Shown piece after piece: positions 9,159 through 19,074 of a stretch of DNA of 64,000 nucleotides (position 1 is the stretch's first letter; the number at the start of each line of letters is the position of its first letter). The notes under the pieces were generated by a model. That model was given only the letters and a program-made list of their open reading frames with translations. It did not search any database and was not told where the DNA came from. The stretch is taken from assembly GCA_016795205.1 (NCBI GenBank), contig JAEUHZ010000024.1, positions 124,001 to 188,000 of the forward strand, given 5' to 3'. Origin of the DNA: Planctomycetota bacterium. GTDB lineage: Bacteria > Planctomycetota > UBA1135 > GCA-002686595. Both the position numbers and the translations under genes were made by a program.

Positions 9159-9296
9159 ATGACGACCCTGGCCTGGATCTTCATGATCGTCTCCGTGAGC
9201 GCGGTGACGACCCTCATGGCGTGGTGCTTCCGCCAGGTGTTGCGCGCGCCGCCCGACGACCACGTCGTGCCGCCGCCCGACAGCCTGGGCGGTTAG
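9159..9296 (+). CDS. MetS-like small single-helix subunit of the NSS transporter
   Basis: A 45-residue peptide with one membrane helix (MTTLAWIFMIVSVSAVTT region) and a short polar tail with DDHVVPPPDSLGG. AGGAG (9146-9150), overlapping the symporter's stop codon, is its ribosome site, so translation is probably coupled. Size, topology and position match the methionine/alanine importer small subunits (MetS, MaAIMP family) known to be needed by some NSS transporters. Confidence 0.8.
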   Translation: MTTLAWIFMIVSVSAVTTLMAWCFRQVLRAPPDDHVVPPPDSLGG

Positions 9297-9315
9297 GAAC
9301 CACGCCGCGGGCGGG

Positions 9316-9321
9316 TATCCT
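9316..9321 (+). promoter_or_regulatory. Putative -10 element (TATCCT) 9 nt before the DegT gene
   Basis: TATCCT followed by 9 nt and ATG 9331, repeating the arrangement seen before the M1 peptidase and ctaA. TTAGGA 17 bp upstream is a poor -35. Suggests a leaderless or near-leaderless transcript. Confidence 0.45.
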
Positions 9322-9330
9322 GCGCGGGTC

Positions 9331-10485
9331 ATGAGCCCGACGACCCGACCCGCCGCCGACCACAAGCCCATCGCCCCCGTCGACCTCGCCGCCGAGCGCG
9401 CCGCGGTCGGCCCGGCCCTCGAGGAGGCCGTGCTGCGCGTGCTGCGCAGCGGGCAGTACATCCTGGGCCCCGAGGTCGAGAAGCTGGAGCGGGACTTCGC
9501 GGCGCTGCACGGCGTCGCCCACGGCGTCGGCGTCGCCAACGGCACGGACGCCATCGCCATCGCGCTGCGCTCGGCGTGCGTGCGGCCCGGCGACCACGTG
9601 GTCACCTCGCCGTTCACGTTCTTCGCGTCAGCGGGTGCGGTGGCCTGGATCGGGGCCAAGCCGGTGCTGGCCGACGTCGAGCTCGACACGGCGCTGCTCG
9701 ATCCGGCCAAGGCCGAGGCGGCCATCGACGCGCGCACGACGGCGATCCTGCCCGTCCACCTGTACGGCCAGATGGCCGACATGCGGGCCTTCCGCGCGCT
9801 GGCGGATCGCAGGCAGCTCGCGCTCGTCGAGGACGGCGCTCAGAGTCACGGCGCGTCCCGCGACGGCGTGTCCTGCGCGCAGCTCGGCGACGCCTGCGCG
9901 TTCTCGTTCTACCCCACGAAGAACCTCGGCGCCTGCGGCGAAGGCGGCATGATCCTGACCCGGAGCGACGCGCTGGCCGCGCGCGCGCGTCGCGTGCGCG
10001 AGCACGGATCGCCGGTGCGTTACACGCACGCCGAGCTGGGCACGAACTCGCGCCTCCAGGGCATCCCGGCCGCCACGCTGAACGTGAAGCTGCCCCATCT
10101 CGCCGCCTGGAACGAGCGCCGACGTGCGCTCGCTGCGCGCTACGACGCGGCCTTCCGCGGCTCGGCGGAGGTCGTGCCGCTGGCCCGTCGCGCAGGTGCC
10201 GTCCACGTCTACCACCAGTACACCGTGCGCATCCTGGGCTCCGTCTCCCGCGACGCCGTGGTCGAGGCCCTCAAGGCCGAGCGCATCGCGCTGGCCGTCC
10301 ACTACCCCAGTCCCGTGCATCTCCAGGAGGCCGCCCAGCCCTGGGGCTACGGCCCGGGCGACTTCCCCAACGCCGAACGCCTGGCCCGCGAGGTCGTGTG
10401 CCTGCCGGTCCATCCCTTCCTCTCCGACGCCGACGTCGACCGCGTGGCCGAGCGCTTGCTCGCCGCGGCCGCGGGTCGCTCTTGA
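9331..10485 (+). CDS. DegT/DnrJ/EryC1-family PLP aminotransferase
   Basis: A 384-residue cytosolic enzyme. GTDAIAIAL (cofactor phosphate binding), the VEDGAQSHGA aspartate that holds the pyridine nitrogen, and FYPTKNLGACGEGG with the Schiff-base Lys are all present and ordered as in sugar aminotransferases (WecE/ArnB/PglE-like). It transfers an amino group from glutamate to a keto-sugar nucleotide, usually for LPS or surface polysaccharide; some members are dehydratases but keep a His in place of Lys, which is not the case here. It has its own TATCCT element and no sugar-nucleotide neighbours, so the exact product is open. Confidence 0.9.
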   Translation: MSPTTRPAADHKPIAPVDLAAERAAVGPALEEAVLRVLRSGQYILGPEVEKLERDFAALHGVAHGVGVANGTDAIAIALRSACVRPGDHVVTSPFTFFASAGAVAWIGAKPVLADVELDTALLDPAKAEAAIDARTTAILPVHLYGQMADMRAFRALADRRQLALVEDGAQSHGASRDGVSCAQLGDACAFSFYPTKNLGACGEGGMILTRSDALAARARRVREHGSPVRYTHAELGTNSRLQGIPAATLNVKLPHLAAWNERRRALAARYDAAFRGSAEVVPLARRAGAVHVYHQYTVRILGSVSRDAVVEALKAERIALAVHYPSPVHLQEAAQPWGYGPGDFPNAERLAREVVCLPVHPFLSDADVDRVAERLLAAAAGRS

Positions 10486-10516
10486 CGCGGGCCCGATCTG
10501 GCCGATCCAAGGCAGC

Positions 10517-11413
10517 ATGAAAGCCGCTCCGCTCTGCAGCGTGGGAGCCCTGCTCGTCGCTTCGACGGCCGTGCTGGCCCTGCCCCAGCGCGGTGCCGGT
10601 CCGGCCCAGGGCCGGGGGGGCGACGCACGGCCCGCCCCGGACGCCGGCCGCGCCGGCCCTGCCGCGCAGGACGACCTCTCGGCGGTGCATTTCCGCACCG
10701 CGGACTGGGACGGCGACGGGGTCCTGCGCTTCAGCGAGGCCGAGCAGAGCCTGGGACTCGACCGGGCCGCGTTCGCGCTCTACGACGCGGACCGCGACGG
10801 CGTGATCTCGCCGGAGGAGTTCGCCGGGCGCTACCGCCGGGTCGTCGAGCGCGGCGGCGTCTTCGCCGCTCCGCGACCGCGACCCGACGGGCCGCTGCCC
10901 ACGCGCCGCGACGGACCGGCGCTGCTGGCCGCGTTCGACGAGAACCTCGACGGCATGCTCGTCGCGGGCGAGGTCGCGCGCGCGCTCCAGGCGGCACGAC
11001 TCGACGATCCGCCGGCCGCGACCGTGCTCGCGACGCTCGACACGGATCGCAGCGGCGGGCTCGAGGGCGCCGAGCTCGAGGCGTTCGCCGCGCTGCTCGA
11101 CCCCGCGGCAGCGCCGGAGCGCCTGCGGCCGCGGCTGACCCTGGACGAGCTCTTCGACCGGCGCTTGCCGCGCGACGCGCGCACGGGCAGCACGATCGGC
11201 CCGCTGCGCACCGCCGGCCCGGTGGCGGTGTTCCGGCGGCTCGACCATGACCGCAGCGGTCGCATCGATCTGCACGACCTCGAGGAGCTGCAGCGCCCCG
11301 GGAGCGGCGTCGTGCGCCCGGCAGTGGTCGTCGCGACCCTCGACCTCGACGGCGATGGGGCGATCTCGCCCGAGGAATTCGCCGCTGCGATGCGCGGACC
11401 GCGGGCCCGCTAG
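10517..11413 (+). CDS. Secreted protein with six EF-hand calcium loops
   Basis: A 298-residue protein with an N-terminal signal peptide (MKAAPLCSVGALLVASTAV). Six 12-residue EF-hand loops begin near residues 63, 90, 141, 175, 243 and 276. All start with Asp; five also have Asp at loop position 3 (the exception, at 141, has Asn) and most have Gly at 6. Loops 1/2 and 5/6 form close pairs, while 3 and 4 are 34 residues apart. It probably binds Ca2+ outside the cytoplasm, as a calcium buffer, sensor or matrix component. No enzymatic domain is visible. The gap to the DegT gene is 31 bp and contains no clear promoter. Confidence 0.88.
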   Translation: MKAAPLCSVGALLVASTAVLALPQRGAGPAQGRGGDARPAPDAGRAGPAAQDDLSAVHFRTADWDGDGVLRFSEAEQSLGLDRAAFALYDADRDGVISPEEFAGRYRRVVERGGVFAAPRPRPDGPLPTRRDGPALLAAFDENLDGMLVAGEVARALQAARLDDPPAATVLATLDTDRSGGLEGAELEAFAALLDPAAAPERLRPRLTLDELFDRRLPRDARTGSTIGPLRTAGPVAVFRRLDHDRSGRIDLHDLEELQRPGSGVVRPAVVVATLDLDGDGAISPEEFAAAMRGPRAR

Positions 11414-11461
11414 CCCGCTTCGATCGTCGCGGGCAGCCGCCGCGCGTTCTAGCGCGCCACG

Positions 11462-11484
11462 CCCGGGTTCCGCGAGGTCCCGGG
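11462..11484. terminator. Possible bidirectional terminator hairpin
   Basis: CCCGGG, 11 nt loop, CCCGGG in the 91-bp gap between the convergent EF-hand and asparaginase genes. There is no U-tract, so intrinsic termination is uncertain. Confidence 0.3.
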
Positions 11485-11504
11485 TCCCCGATCGCCGCGT
11501 GGCC

Positions 11505-12695
11505 TCAGGCGTGCAGCGGCTCGAACTCCGCGAGCCGTGGCCCATCCTGTGGCGTCGCGACCGCGTACTTCGGGCGGTCCTTCACGTCCGAGCGGGGCGC
11601 GAGCAGGCAGGCGCCCGCGGCCGTGCCGTCCAGACCCAGGACGTAGAAGCTCAGGTTGAACGCCGGCTTGCCACGCTCGTCGAGGAGCTCCGGCTGGTAG
11701 CGCGCTTGCCGCTCGGTCTGCCGCGTCACGCGGCGCAAGACCTCCAGCGCGGCGTCGAGCGGGTGCGCACCCTGGCGCATGAGCTCGACGATCGCGAACG
11801 ACCCGTTGGCGAGCACGCAGGCCTCGCCGCGCCCGGTCGCTCCGGCGCTACCCGCCTCCTGGTCGCAGTACAGTCCCGCGCCCACGATGGGCGAGTCCCC
11901 CATCCGTCCGGGGATCTTCCACGCCAGGCCGGAGGTCGTGGTCGTGCAGGCGATGCGGCCGTCAGCGGCTAGCGCCGAGCAGTGGATCGTGCCCCACGGA
12001 CGTGCGCGCAGCGCGGCCGAGCGCGCCGCCACCCGTGCGTCGCGCTCGCTCCGCTGCAGCGCGCCCTGCCACGGCACCTTGGGCGGCGGCGGCAGCCGAT
12101 CGTCCTGGGTCGAGTGGCTCTCCTTCCACTGCATCCACTTGCGGCGCGAGGCCTCGGTGAGGAGCTCGACGTGCGCGTGGCCATGCGCTCGGGCGAAGCG
12201 GTAGGCGTCCTGGCCGACGAGCAGGCAGTGGTCCGTGCGCTCCAGGACGAGTCGCGCGACCTCGCTGGGGTGCAGGATGTTCTCGAGCGCCCCCACGGCA
12301 CCCGACTTGTGACGCGGACCGTACATGCAGGCCGCGTCGAGTTGCACGACGCCGTCCTCGTTCGGCAGGCCGCCCAGACCGACCGAGTCGTCCTTGGGGT
12401 CGGCCTCGACGAGCTTCACGACCTCGATCGCGACGTCGAGCGGGTCCGCGCCCGAGAGCAGCGCTTCGTAGTGGAGCCGCATCCCGGCCAAGGCGTTGTC
12501 ACTGCCCACGAGCACCGCGCGCGCGCCGCGTGCGGCGCGGCCTGCGGGCACGCCCGCCGCGAGCGGCCCCGCAGCCTGCTCGGCTGCCGCCGTGCGACAC
12601 GCACCCAGCGCCGCGCCCGCCGCCAGCGCGCCGCCCACGAAGGCGCGCCGATCGACCCGCCCTGCACCACCCGGCCCGAAGTCCGCTGCGCTCAC
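11505..12695 (-). CDS. N4-(beta-N-acetylglucosaminyl)-L-asparaginase / glycosylasparaginase-family hydrolase (Tat/lipoprotein signal)
   Basis: A 396-residue Ntn-hydrolase. The GTG start has a strong GGAGGTGG ribosome site and overlaps the M28 stop (GTGA). The N-terminus VDRRAFVGGALAAGAALGAC reads as a twin-Arg signal with a lipobox Cys, so it is exported folded. The precursor cleaves itself before the Thr of WGTIHC; ACTTTTSGLAWKIPGRMGDSPIVGAG downstream holds the substrate-binding and oxyanion residues. Family members hydrolyse GlcNAc-Asn links or L-asparagine/beta-aspartyl peptides. With the M28 peptidase it could degrade glycopeptides in the periplasm. Confidence 0.9.
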   Translation of the reverse strand: MSAADFGPGGAGRVDRRAFVGGALAAGAALGACRTAAAEQAAGPLAAGVPAGRAARGARAVLVGSDNALAGMRLHYEALLSGADPLDVAIEVVKLVEADPKDDSVGLGGLPNEDGVVQLDAACMYGPRHKSGAVGALENILHPSEVARLVLERTDHCLLVGQDAYRFARAHGHAHVELLTEASRRKWMQWKESHSTQDDRLPPPPKVPWQGALQRSERDARVAARSAALRARPWGTIHCSALAADGRIACTTTTSGLAWKIPGRMGDSPIVGAGLYCDQEAGSAGATGRGEACVLANGSFAIVELMRQGAHPLDAALEVLRRVTRQTERQARYQPELLDERGKPAFNLSFYVLGLDGTAAGACLLAPRSDVKDRPKYAVATPQDGPRLAEFEPLHA

Positions 12696-14406
12696 GATCC
12701 ACCTCCACTCCTGGATCCCGCTCCTGGTGACAGCCGCGCGCGCTCGCCCAGGCACAGCTCGCGCAGCCACTGTCTCACCCCGTCCCCATGCTCGTGCCAG
12801 CGCCGCGCCAGGTCCTCGTCGCCCGCCGACGAGGCCGTCGCGACGCGCAGGTCGACCTCGAGCTTCGCCGAGCGCAGGTGGCGGTCGAGATCCTCCGGCG
12901 CGGCGTCCGCCAGGGCCAGCGCCGCGGAGAGCACCGCGGCGCCGCTGCGACGCATCTCGCCCGCGTCGACGTGCTCCATCCGGTCGGCGCTGGTGTGGTA
13001 GGCCCAGTCGGGGAAGTGCCACACGAGCGCCGCGGGCACGCCAGCCTCCAGGAACACGACATGATCGCTGCCGCCCTCGAAGGGGTGCTCGGCCGTCTCC
13101 CAGCCGCCGGCCGCGAGACCCACGTCGGACAGCGCCTGGCGCACGATCAGCGCGACGCCGTCGGCGCGCAGGTCGGACGGACTCACGCGCGCCGCGCCCC
13201 AGGCCGTGTGGAAGTCGGGCGGCAGCGGCTTCAGCGCGCCGGGGTCGGGCGCGCGCTCCAGCAGCGGCTCGGCACCGGTCTCGGCGCGGCTCTCGCCCAG
13301 CATGTCGGCCGCGATCGCCGCCAGCGCCCTGCGGCCAGAGCGCTCGAGCCACACCTGGCTCTGGGCCATCTCGTGGCCGAACACGAAGGCCACGGAGCGC
13401 CGTGGCCGCGGGAGGCGGCCGTCCTGGACCAGGCCCGCGAGCAGGCGCGCGCACTCCGCGACGGCCCCCACGCCGCTGGCGTTGTCGCACGCGCCCGGCT
13501 CCTGGACGTGGGCCAAGATCGGCACGGCGAGGCCTGGATCGCGGGCGCCGAGCACGGTGGCCACCAGGGTGCGCAGCGGCCGTTCGGCCGTTTCCACCCG
13601 CGCCGTGAAGCGCACGCGCGACGAGCGCTCGCGCGCCGCGGCGCGCAGCGCCTCGAACGAGCGCGGCGAAACCTGCACGACCGGGAGCGGCACCTCGCCG
13701 CGCACCGAGCGGTACCCGATCGCATCGCGATGGCGGTCGCGCCCGGTGGGATCGACGTTGTACGAGGCCAGCTCGCCCGCGATCGCCAGGACGGCGCCCT
13801 GCTGCGCCGCGCGCCGCAGGAGGTCGGTGCGCAGGCCCGGCTCGAGCAGCAGCGCCGAGCCCGGGCCGCAGTCCTCGAGCCGGACGGCGATGCGCGCCTC
13901 GAGGTCCGCGGAGGGCGCTCCGGCGGGCAGCATCGTGCGGTCGCGGTCGCCGGGCGCGTCGAAGGCATGCAGCACGACCACCTGGCCGTCGCGCACGAGT
14001 TCGAGCCGCGCGCTCCGCGGCGTCCAGGCCGGCCGCGCGGCCGGGGTCTCGAAGACCTCGAGCGCGAAGCCCTCGTGCGCGCCGAAGCCCGCGCCGCGCA
14101 GCACGCGCTCGACCTCGGCCAGCGTGGCCTCGAAGCCCTCGTTGGCCGGCTCGCGGTAGAAACCGTCCGCGAAGCGCGCCAGCGCCAGGGCCTGGTCCTG
14201 CGAGAAGGCCTCGTGCACGAGGCGCGCGAAGCGCGCCGTGCCGCCGGGTCCGGGTGCCACGGGCGGGCCGCGGTGCGCCGCGGGCTGGATCTGGGGCGCG
14301 GCGGCCGCGGCGGCGCGCAGCTCGACGAGCTCGGCATCGGTGAGCTCCGCCTTCCTCGCGCAGGCGGCGAGCAGGCACGACGCGAGCGCGAGCGCGGCCA
14401 GCGGCT

Positions 14407-14410
<4 letters not shown>
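12692..14410 (-). CDS. M28-family zinc peptidase lipoprotein
   Basis: A 572-residue protein with an N-terminal lipoprotein signal (KPLAALALASCLLAAC). The C-terminal half is an M28 aminopeptidase. HVQEPGACDNASGVG gives the first zinc His and the bridging Asp; FVFGHEMAQSQ gives the Glu region; ADMLGES gives the next Asp; GGSDHVVF and WAYHTSADRMEHVD give the last His. The N-terminal ~200 residues are a PA-like or unknown domain. Start and stop both overlap the neighbouring genes by 4 bp (GTGA), so mtnP, this gene and the asparaginase are translationally coupled. Likely periplasmic exopeptidase; specificity unknown. Confidence 0.88.
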
Positions 14411-15278
<868 letters not shown>

Positions 15279-15282
<4 letters not shown>

Positions 15283-16772
15283 CGTCCTCGTCTCCGTTCA
15301 GGCGGCGCACCACGCCGTCCTCCTGCTGGCCGGCCGCCGCGCGCGGCAGCCCCTGCCCGCGGCCGCGCCGCGGGTCGTTCGTCGGGAGCGGGCGGTGCGG
15401 CGGGCGTTTCGGCGACAGGGTCGGCAACCGCTGGCACGCGCCGCGCACCGCCACGCGCTGCGCCGCGTGCTCCGCGTCGCGACTCGCGCTGGCCGGCGCG
15501 CCCCTGACCCGGCGCTTCCTCGCGGGCCGCACCGCCAGTTCCCGCGCGCTCGGGCGCTCCGGACGAGGCGGCCCCCGCCGCGCGGCGACGTGCGCTGTCC
15601 TCGGGCTCCTCGGCCGCGCGCGACGGCGCGAGGCGCGCCAGCACGAGCGTGGCGTAGGCGCCGCGCGGGAGGTCGAAGCGCACGCGGAGCACGCCCTGCG
15701 CACGGCGGTCCGGCACGACCTCGAGCCCGCGCGGTCGAATCACGAGCTGGCGGTCCTCGCCCTTGAGCGCGAAGCCCGGCACGCCTGCGATCCGGAACTG
15801 CTCCGGAGCGAGGCCCTCGGCCGCCAGCGCCGCGGTGAGCCACGCGCGCTGGTCCGCGTGCTCCACGTCGAGCAGCCCTTCGCCCGGCACGCGGAACGTG
15901 CCCTTCCACTCCGCCGGCGTCGGGAGCGGCCCGCGCGCGAAGCTCAGCGGGCCCTCCAGCGCGGGCACGACGATCTTCGCGCCACGTGCCGCCGTCTCGC
16001 CCACGAAGCGCGCCACGGCGCGGTTCCAGATGTGCGACTGGAAGGCATAGAGGTGGATCAGACGCACCTCGGTCTTGACGTAGCGGAAGGCTCCGGCGAA
16101 GTCCTCGGCGTCCCGGGCCAGGTGCTCGAAGATCGAATGGTGCTGGCCGAACGCGCCCGCCACCTCGCGGCAGCGCTTCCACTCGCCCCAAGCGCTGGCG
16201 AGGGCGCGCTTGAAGGCGCGGTTCCGCGGGTTGTCGTTCTCCGAGGGCGCGGCGAGCAGGTTCCACAGCGCATCCTCGTGGCGGCCCAGCGCCAGCTCCT
16301 TGGCCACCCAGCCCTGGCCGTGGCGCAGGTTGCCGAAGCGCTGGTCGCCGTAGTAGTTCGGGACCCCGTTGTCGCGCACGTCGGGGAGCTCGCGCTCGAT
16401 CTCCGCGCGCTCGCTCGCCGCAACGCCGCGCAGCACGATCTCGAAGCCGTTGCCGGTGCTGTCGCGGCTCGTGAGCGCCTGGGGCGCGAACCCGGCCGTC
16501 TCGACCTTCAGTGACGGCGTCATGAAGCGCACCGGCCGCCCGCCGCGCACGCTCATGAACTGGGTCGTCACCCCCTGGCGGTCCTTGAGTCCCGCCATGG
16601 CGACGTCCGAGGGCTTCACGCCCGCCGCGAGCGCCAGCTCGCCGGCGGCCTCCAGCGACGTCAGCTTGCGCTTCGTCACGCGGTAGACACGGAAGCGCCC
16701 GCGATCGGCGAGGTAGCCCGCGCGCAGGAGCTCGAACACGCGGAAGTCGCCAGGCTTCGACTTGATCCTCAT
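15279..16772 (-). CDS. truD: tRNA pseudouridine(13) synthase TruD with long Arg/Ala-rich tail
   Basis: A 497-residue protein. The TruD core occupies about residues 1-375: AGLKDRQGVTTQ holds the catalytic Asp, NYYGDQRFG is the conserved second motif, and RAFKRALASAWG belongs to the insertion domain. It converts U13 of certain tRNAs to pseudouridine. After LVLARLAPS an extension of about 120 residues follows, almost wholly Arg, Ala, Gly, Pro and Glu; typical TruD proteins end near 350. The tail is probably disordered and basic, perhaps RNA-binding. ATGA overlaps join it to rluA upstream and mtnP downstream. Confidence 0.92.
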
Positions 16773-17827
16773 GGCGCGCGGAACTTGGCCAGTTGTTTCA
16801 GGGTGCGCGCCAGATCCTTCGGGATCGGTGCCTCGACGCGCACGCGGCCCTGGCCCGCGACCCGCGGGAACTCGATCTCGCGCGCGTGCAGCGTCAGTCG
16901 GTCGATCAGCGCAGCCTCGACGTGCCCGGGCTTCCGGCGATAGTCGCGCTTGAAGTCCGACAGGGACAGTGAGTCACGGCGGCCGTAGTACGGATCGACG
17001 GCCAGCGGGAAGCCCGTCTCGCGCAGGTGCACGCGGATCTGGTGCGTGCGGCCGGTCTCGGGCTCGCAGGACAGCAGGGTGTAGCCCTGGAAGCGTTGCT
17101 CGACGCGCACGCGCGTGCGGGATGGCTTGCCGCGCTGGAGGTCGACGCGCATGCGCCCGCTGCGCCGCTCGTCGGGCCCGATCGGCAGGTCGATCACCTG
17201 TTCCTCGCCGTCGGGGAGGCGCAACTCGCCCTCGACCAGGGCCAGATAGCGCTTGCGCACCCGGCCGTCCTCGAACGCGGCGCGCAGCTCGCGCTCGGCC
17301 TCGAGCGTCTTCGCGACCAGCACCACCCCGGTGGTGTCCTTGTCGAGGCGGTGGACGAGCCGCGGGCGGAAGCCCAGGCTCAAGGCATCCTCGCCGGGGT
17401 GCTCCTCGTCCGCCCCGGGCGGCCCGGCGCCGCGCGACAGCGCCAGGTCGAGCACGGCCCCCGACAGCGAGGCGTTCTCGCGCGCCCAGCGCTCGGGCTC
17501 GGCTGCCAGGCCAGCCGGCTTGTCCACGGCGAGAACGTGCTCGTCCTCCCACAGGACGTCGAGCTCCGGCCCGCGTTGCTCCGGCTCGGGGCTCCCCTCC
17601 TCCAGCTCGTCGACCTCGACCAGGAGCACCTCGTGCTCGCGCAGCTTGTGGCCGGGCGTGGTGGGCCGGCCGTCGAGCAACACCTGACCGTCGCGCACCT
17701 TGCGGCGCACGGCGCCCTTCGAGAGGCGCGGGAACACGAGGCACAGGAACTCGTCGAGCTCCAGGCCGGCGCGTTCGGGAGGGATCGGGACGTGCTGCAC
17801 GGGGTCGCGCGCGCCGGACGGGCGCAC
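16769..17827 (-). CDS. RluA-family pseudouridine synthase with S4-like N-terminus
   Basis: A 352-residue protein from GTG 17827, 4 bp after the hpt stop. The N-terminal ~80 residues (LDEFLCLVFPRLSKGAVRRKVRDGQVLLDG) form an S4 RNA-binding domain. HRLDKDTTGVVLVAK contains the catalytic Asp of RluA/C/D enzymes, and ETGRTHQIRVHL is the second family motif. It isomerises uridines in 23S rRNA or tRNA; the position cannot be assigned from sequence, but the S4 domain makes RluC/RluD-like rRNA targets likely. Confidence 0.92.
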   Translation of the reverse strand: MRPSGARDPVQHVPIPPERAGLELDEFLCLVFPRLSKGAVRRKVRDGQVLLDGRPTTPGHKLREHEVLLVEVDELEEGSPEPEQRGPELDVLWEDEHVLAVDKPAGLAAEPERWARENASLSGAVLDLALSRGAGPPGADEEHPGEDALSLGFRPRLVHRLDKDTTGVVLVAKTLEAERELRAAFEDGRVRKRYLALVEGELRLPDGEEQVIDLPIGPDERRSGRMRVDLQRGKPSRTRVRVEQRFQGYTLLSCEPETGRTHQIRVHLRETGFPLAVDPYYGRRDSLSLSDFKRDYRRKPGHVEAALIDRLTLHAREIEFPRVAGQGRVRVEAPIPKDLARTLKQLAKFRAP

Positions 17828-17831
17828 GGGC

Positions 17832-18389
17832 TCAGACCGGGCCCGGCTTGGGCGCGGCGTAGATCGCTTCGCGGAGCGAGGCCACGTACGGCAGATTGCG
17901 GTAGCGGCCGGCGAAGTCGAGGCCGTAGCCGACCACGAACAGGTTCTCGACCTCGAACGCGCGGAAATCGGCCTGCAGCGGCACGGCGCGGCGCGAGGGC
18001 TTGTCGAGGAACACGCACGTGCGCACCTCGGCGGCTCCGCGCAGCGCGAGCTCGTGCTTCAGCGCGTGCAGCGTGCGGCCCGTGTCGAGGATGTCGTCGA
18101 CCAAGAGCAGGTTGCGGCCCTCGATCTCGTTGCCGGTCGGGAAGAAGTTCACCTCGAGCCGGCCCGCTTCCGTGCCGTCGCCGTAGCTGGACGCCGCCAG
18201 GAACGCCAGCTCGAGCGGGATCGGGATGCGCCGGATCAGGTCGGACGCGAACACGCACGAGCCCTTGAGCACGGACACGACGGTGAAATCGCGCCCCGTG
18301 TAGGCCCGCGTGACCTCGCGCGCGACGCGGTCGATGCCGGCGACGATCTCGGATTCGCTGAACAGGATGCGGTCGACGTCGGCGTGCAT
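17832..18389 (-). CDS. hpt: Hypoxanthine phosphoribosyltransferase
   Basis: A 185-residue cytosolic enzyme. LLLVDDILDTGRTL is the PRPP-binding motif of type I phosphoribosyltransferases, VSVLKGSCVFASDLIR the pyrophosphate loop, and VVGYGLDFAGRYRNLPYV the purine-binding C-terminus. It makes IMP (and GMP) from hypoxanthine/guanine and PRPP. It heads the hpt-rluA-truD-mtnP-M28-asparaginase operon. A TCGACC-17-TACCCT promoter candidate lies 29 nt before ATG 18389. Confidence 0.95.
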   Translation of the reverse strand: MHADVDRILFSESEIVAGIDRVAREVTRAYTGRDFTVVSVLKGSCVFASDLIRRIPIPLELAFLAASSYGDGTEAGRLEVNFFPTGNEIEGRNLLLVDDILDTGRTLHALKHELALRGAAEVRTCVFLDKPSRRAVPLQADFRAFEVENLFVVGYGLDFAGRYRNLPYVASLREAIYAAPKPGPV

Positions 18390-18418
18390 CGGGGGGGCCG
18401 GCCAAAAACCGGGCGAAC

Positions 18419-18447
18419 AGGGTATTCCGGGCCGCGCCGCCGGTCGA
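18419..18447 (-). promoter_or_regulatory. Putative hpt operon promoter
   Basis: TCGACC (18447-18442), 17-bp spacer, TACCCT (18424-18419), 29 nt before the hpt ATG. The -35 matches TTGACA at four of six positions, and the -10 fits TANNNT. Confidence 0.45.
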
Positions 18448-18506
18448 GCACGCGGCTGGAACCGAGCCGCCCCGGGCCCGGCCGCCCCCGTTTCGCTCCC
18501 CCCCGC

Positions 18507-18534
18507 TTGTGCCGGCCCAGGGCGGTGGTACCGT
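18507..18534 (+). promoter_or_regulatory. Putative promoter for the 18705 / Nudix genes
   Basis: TTGTGC (18507-18512), 16-bp spacer, TACCGT (18529-18534). It would give a leader of about 165 nt before GTG 18705, containing a 15-codon small frame. Confidence 0.35.
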
Positions 18535-18704
18535 TCCGCGCGTCCGGACCCCGTGGGCGGCCGCCTCGCAGGCGGCGCCCCGGCGGCCGCGGCGCGCGCA
18601 GATCCCCACAGTGTCTTGGGTGTCGAGCGGCGCTCGACCCGCTCCGAGAGTCGACGGCCCATGATCCGGATCCACCCGTTCGTGCACCCCCACGGATCTC
18701 GACC

Positions 18705-19025
18705 GTGACGAAGCGTTCCTCACCGCGGCGCAGCGAAGAAGACCAGATCCGCGACCTCCAGGCGCAGATCGCCGAGCTTCGAGCCCAAGCCGAAGCCAAG
18801 ACGCGCAAGGACCTGCCTGTCGTGCGCGCTTGGCCCAAGACCCAGCGCGCGCTGCGCGAGTTCATCCAGGTCGCGACCGATCACCATCGCCCCGATCTCG
18901 CGATCTCCGCCCAGGCCTTCATGGCGGGCGTGGAGCGCAGCCTGGACCCCGAGATCGCCCTGGCGCGCTCCAAGCGCACGCGCAAGGAGCGCGAGGGGGA
19001 TCCTGGCGACGGCTGGGGGAACTGA
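18705..19025 (+). CDS. Small basic protein with N-terminal coiled coil, unknown function
   Basis: A 106-residue protein. Residues ~10-35 (SEEDQIRDLQAQIAELRAQ) have heptad spacing typical of a short coiled coil; the rest is basic and helical and ends in an acidic/Gly tail. There is no signal or membrane segment. The GTG start is chosen because the frame opens there and the upstream 15-codon frame ends in a GTGA overlap with it. It lies 49 bp before the Nudix gene and is probably co-transcribed. I do not recognise a family. Confidence 0.6.
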   Translation: MTKRSSPRRSEEDQIRDLQAQIAELRAQAEAKTRKDLPVVRAWPKTQRALREFIQVATDHHRPDLAISAQAFMAGVERSLDPEIALARSKRTRKEREGDPGDGWGN

Positions 19026-19074
19026 GCTTGGTCGCGGCCGATCCCAGCGCGCGCAGCGCCGCGCCGCCCCGCCG

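Larger units (their letters stand above)
18390..18704. other. 315-bp divergent intergenic region between hpt and the gene at 18705
   Basis: Holds promoter candidates for both directions (listed separately), GC-rich inverted repeats around 18540-18590, and a 15-codon ATG frame (18661-18708) whose TGA overlaps the GTG start of the next gene. No RNA gene or longer reading frame is convincing. Confidence 0.6.

Noticed and set aside
18540-18600. GC-rich inverted repeats considered as a riboswitch or small RNA
   Set aside because: No recognisable aptamer core or terminator U-tract; GC-rich sequence forms such hairpins by chance.
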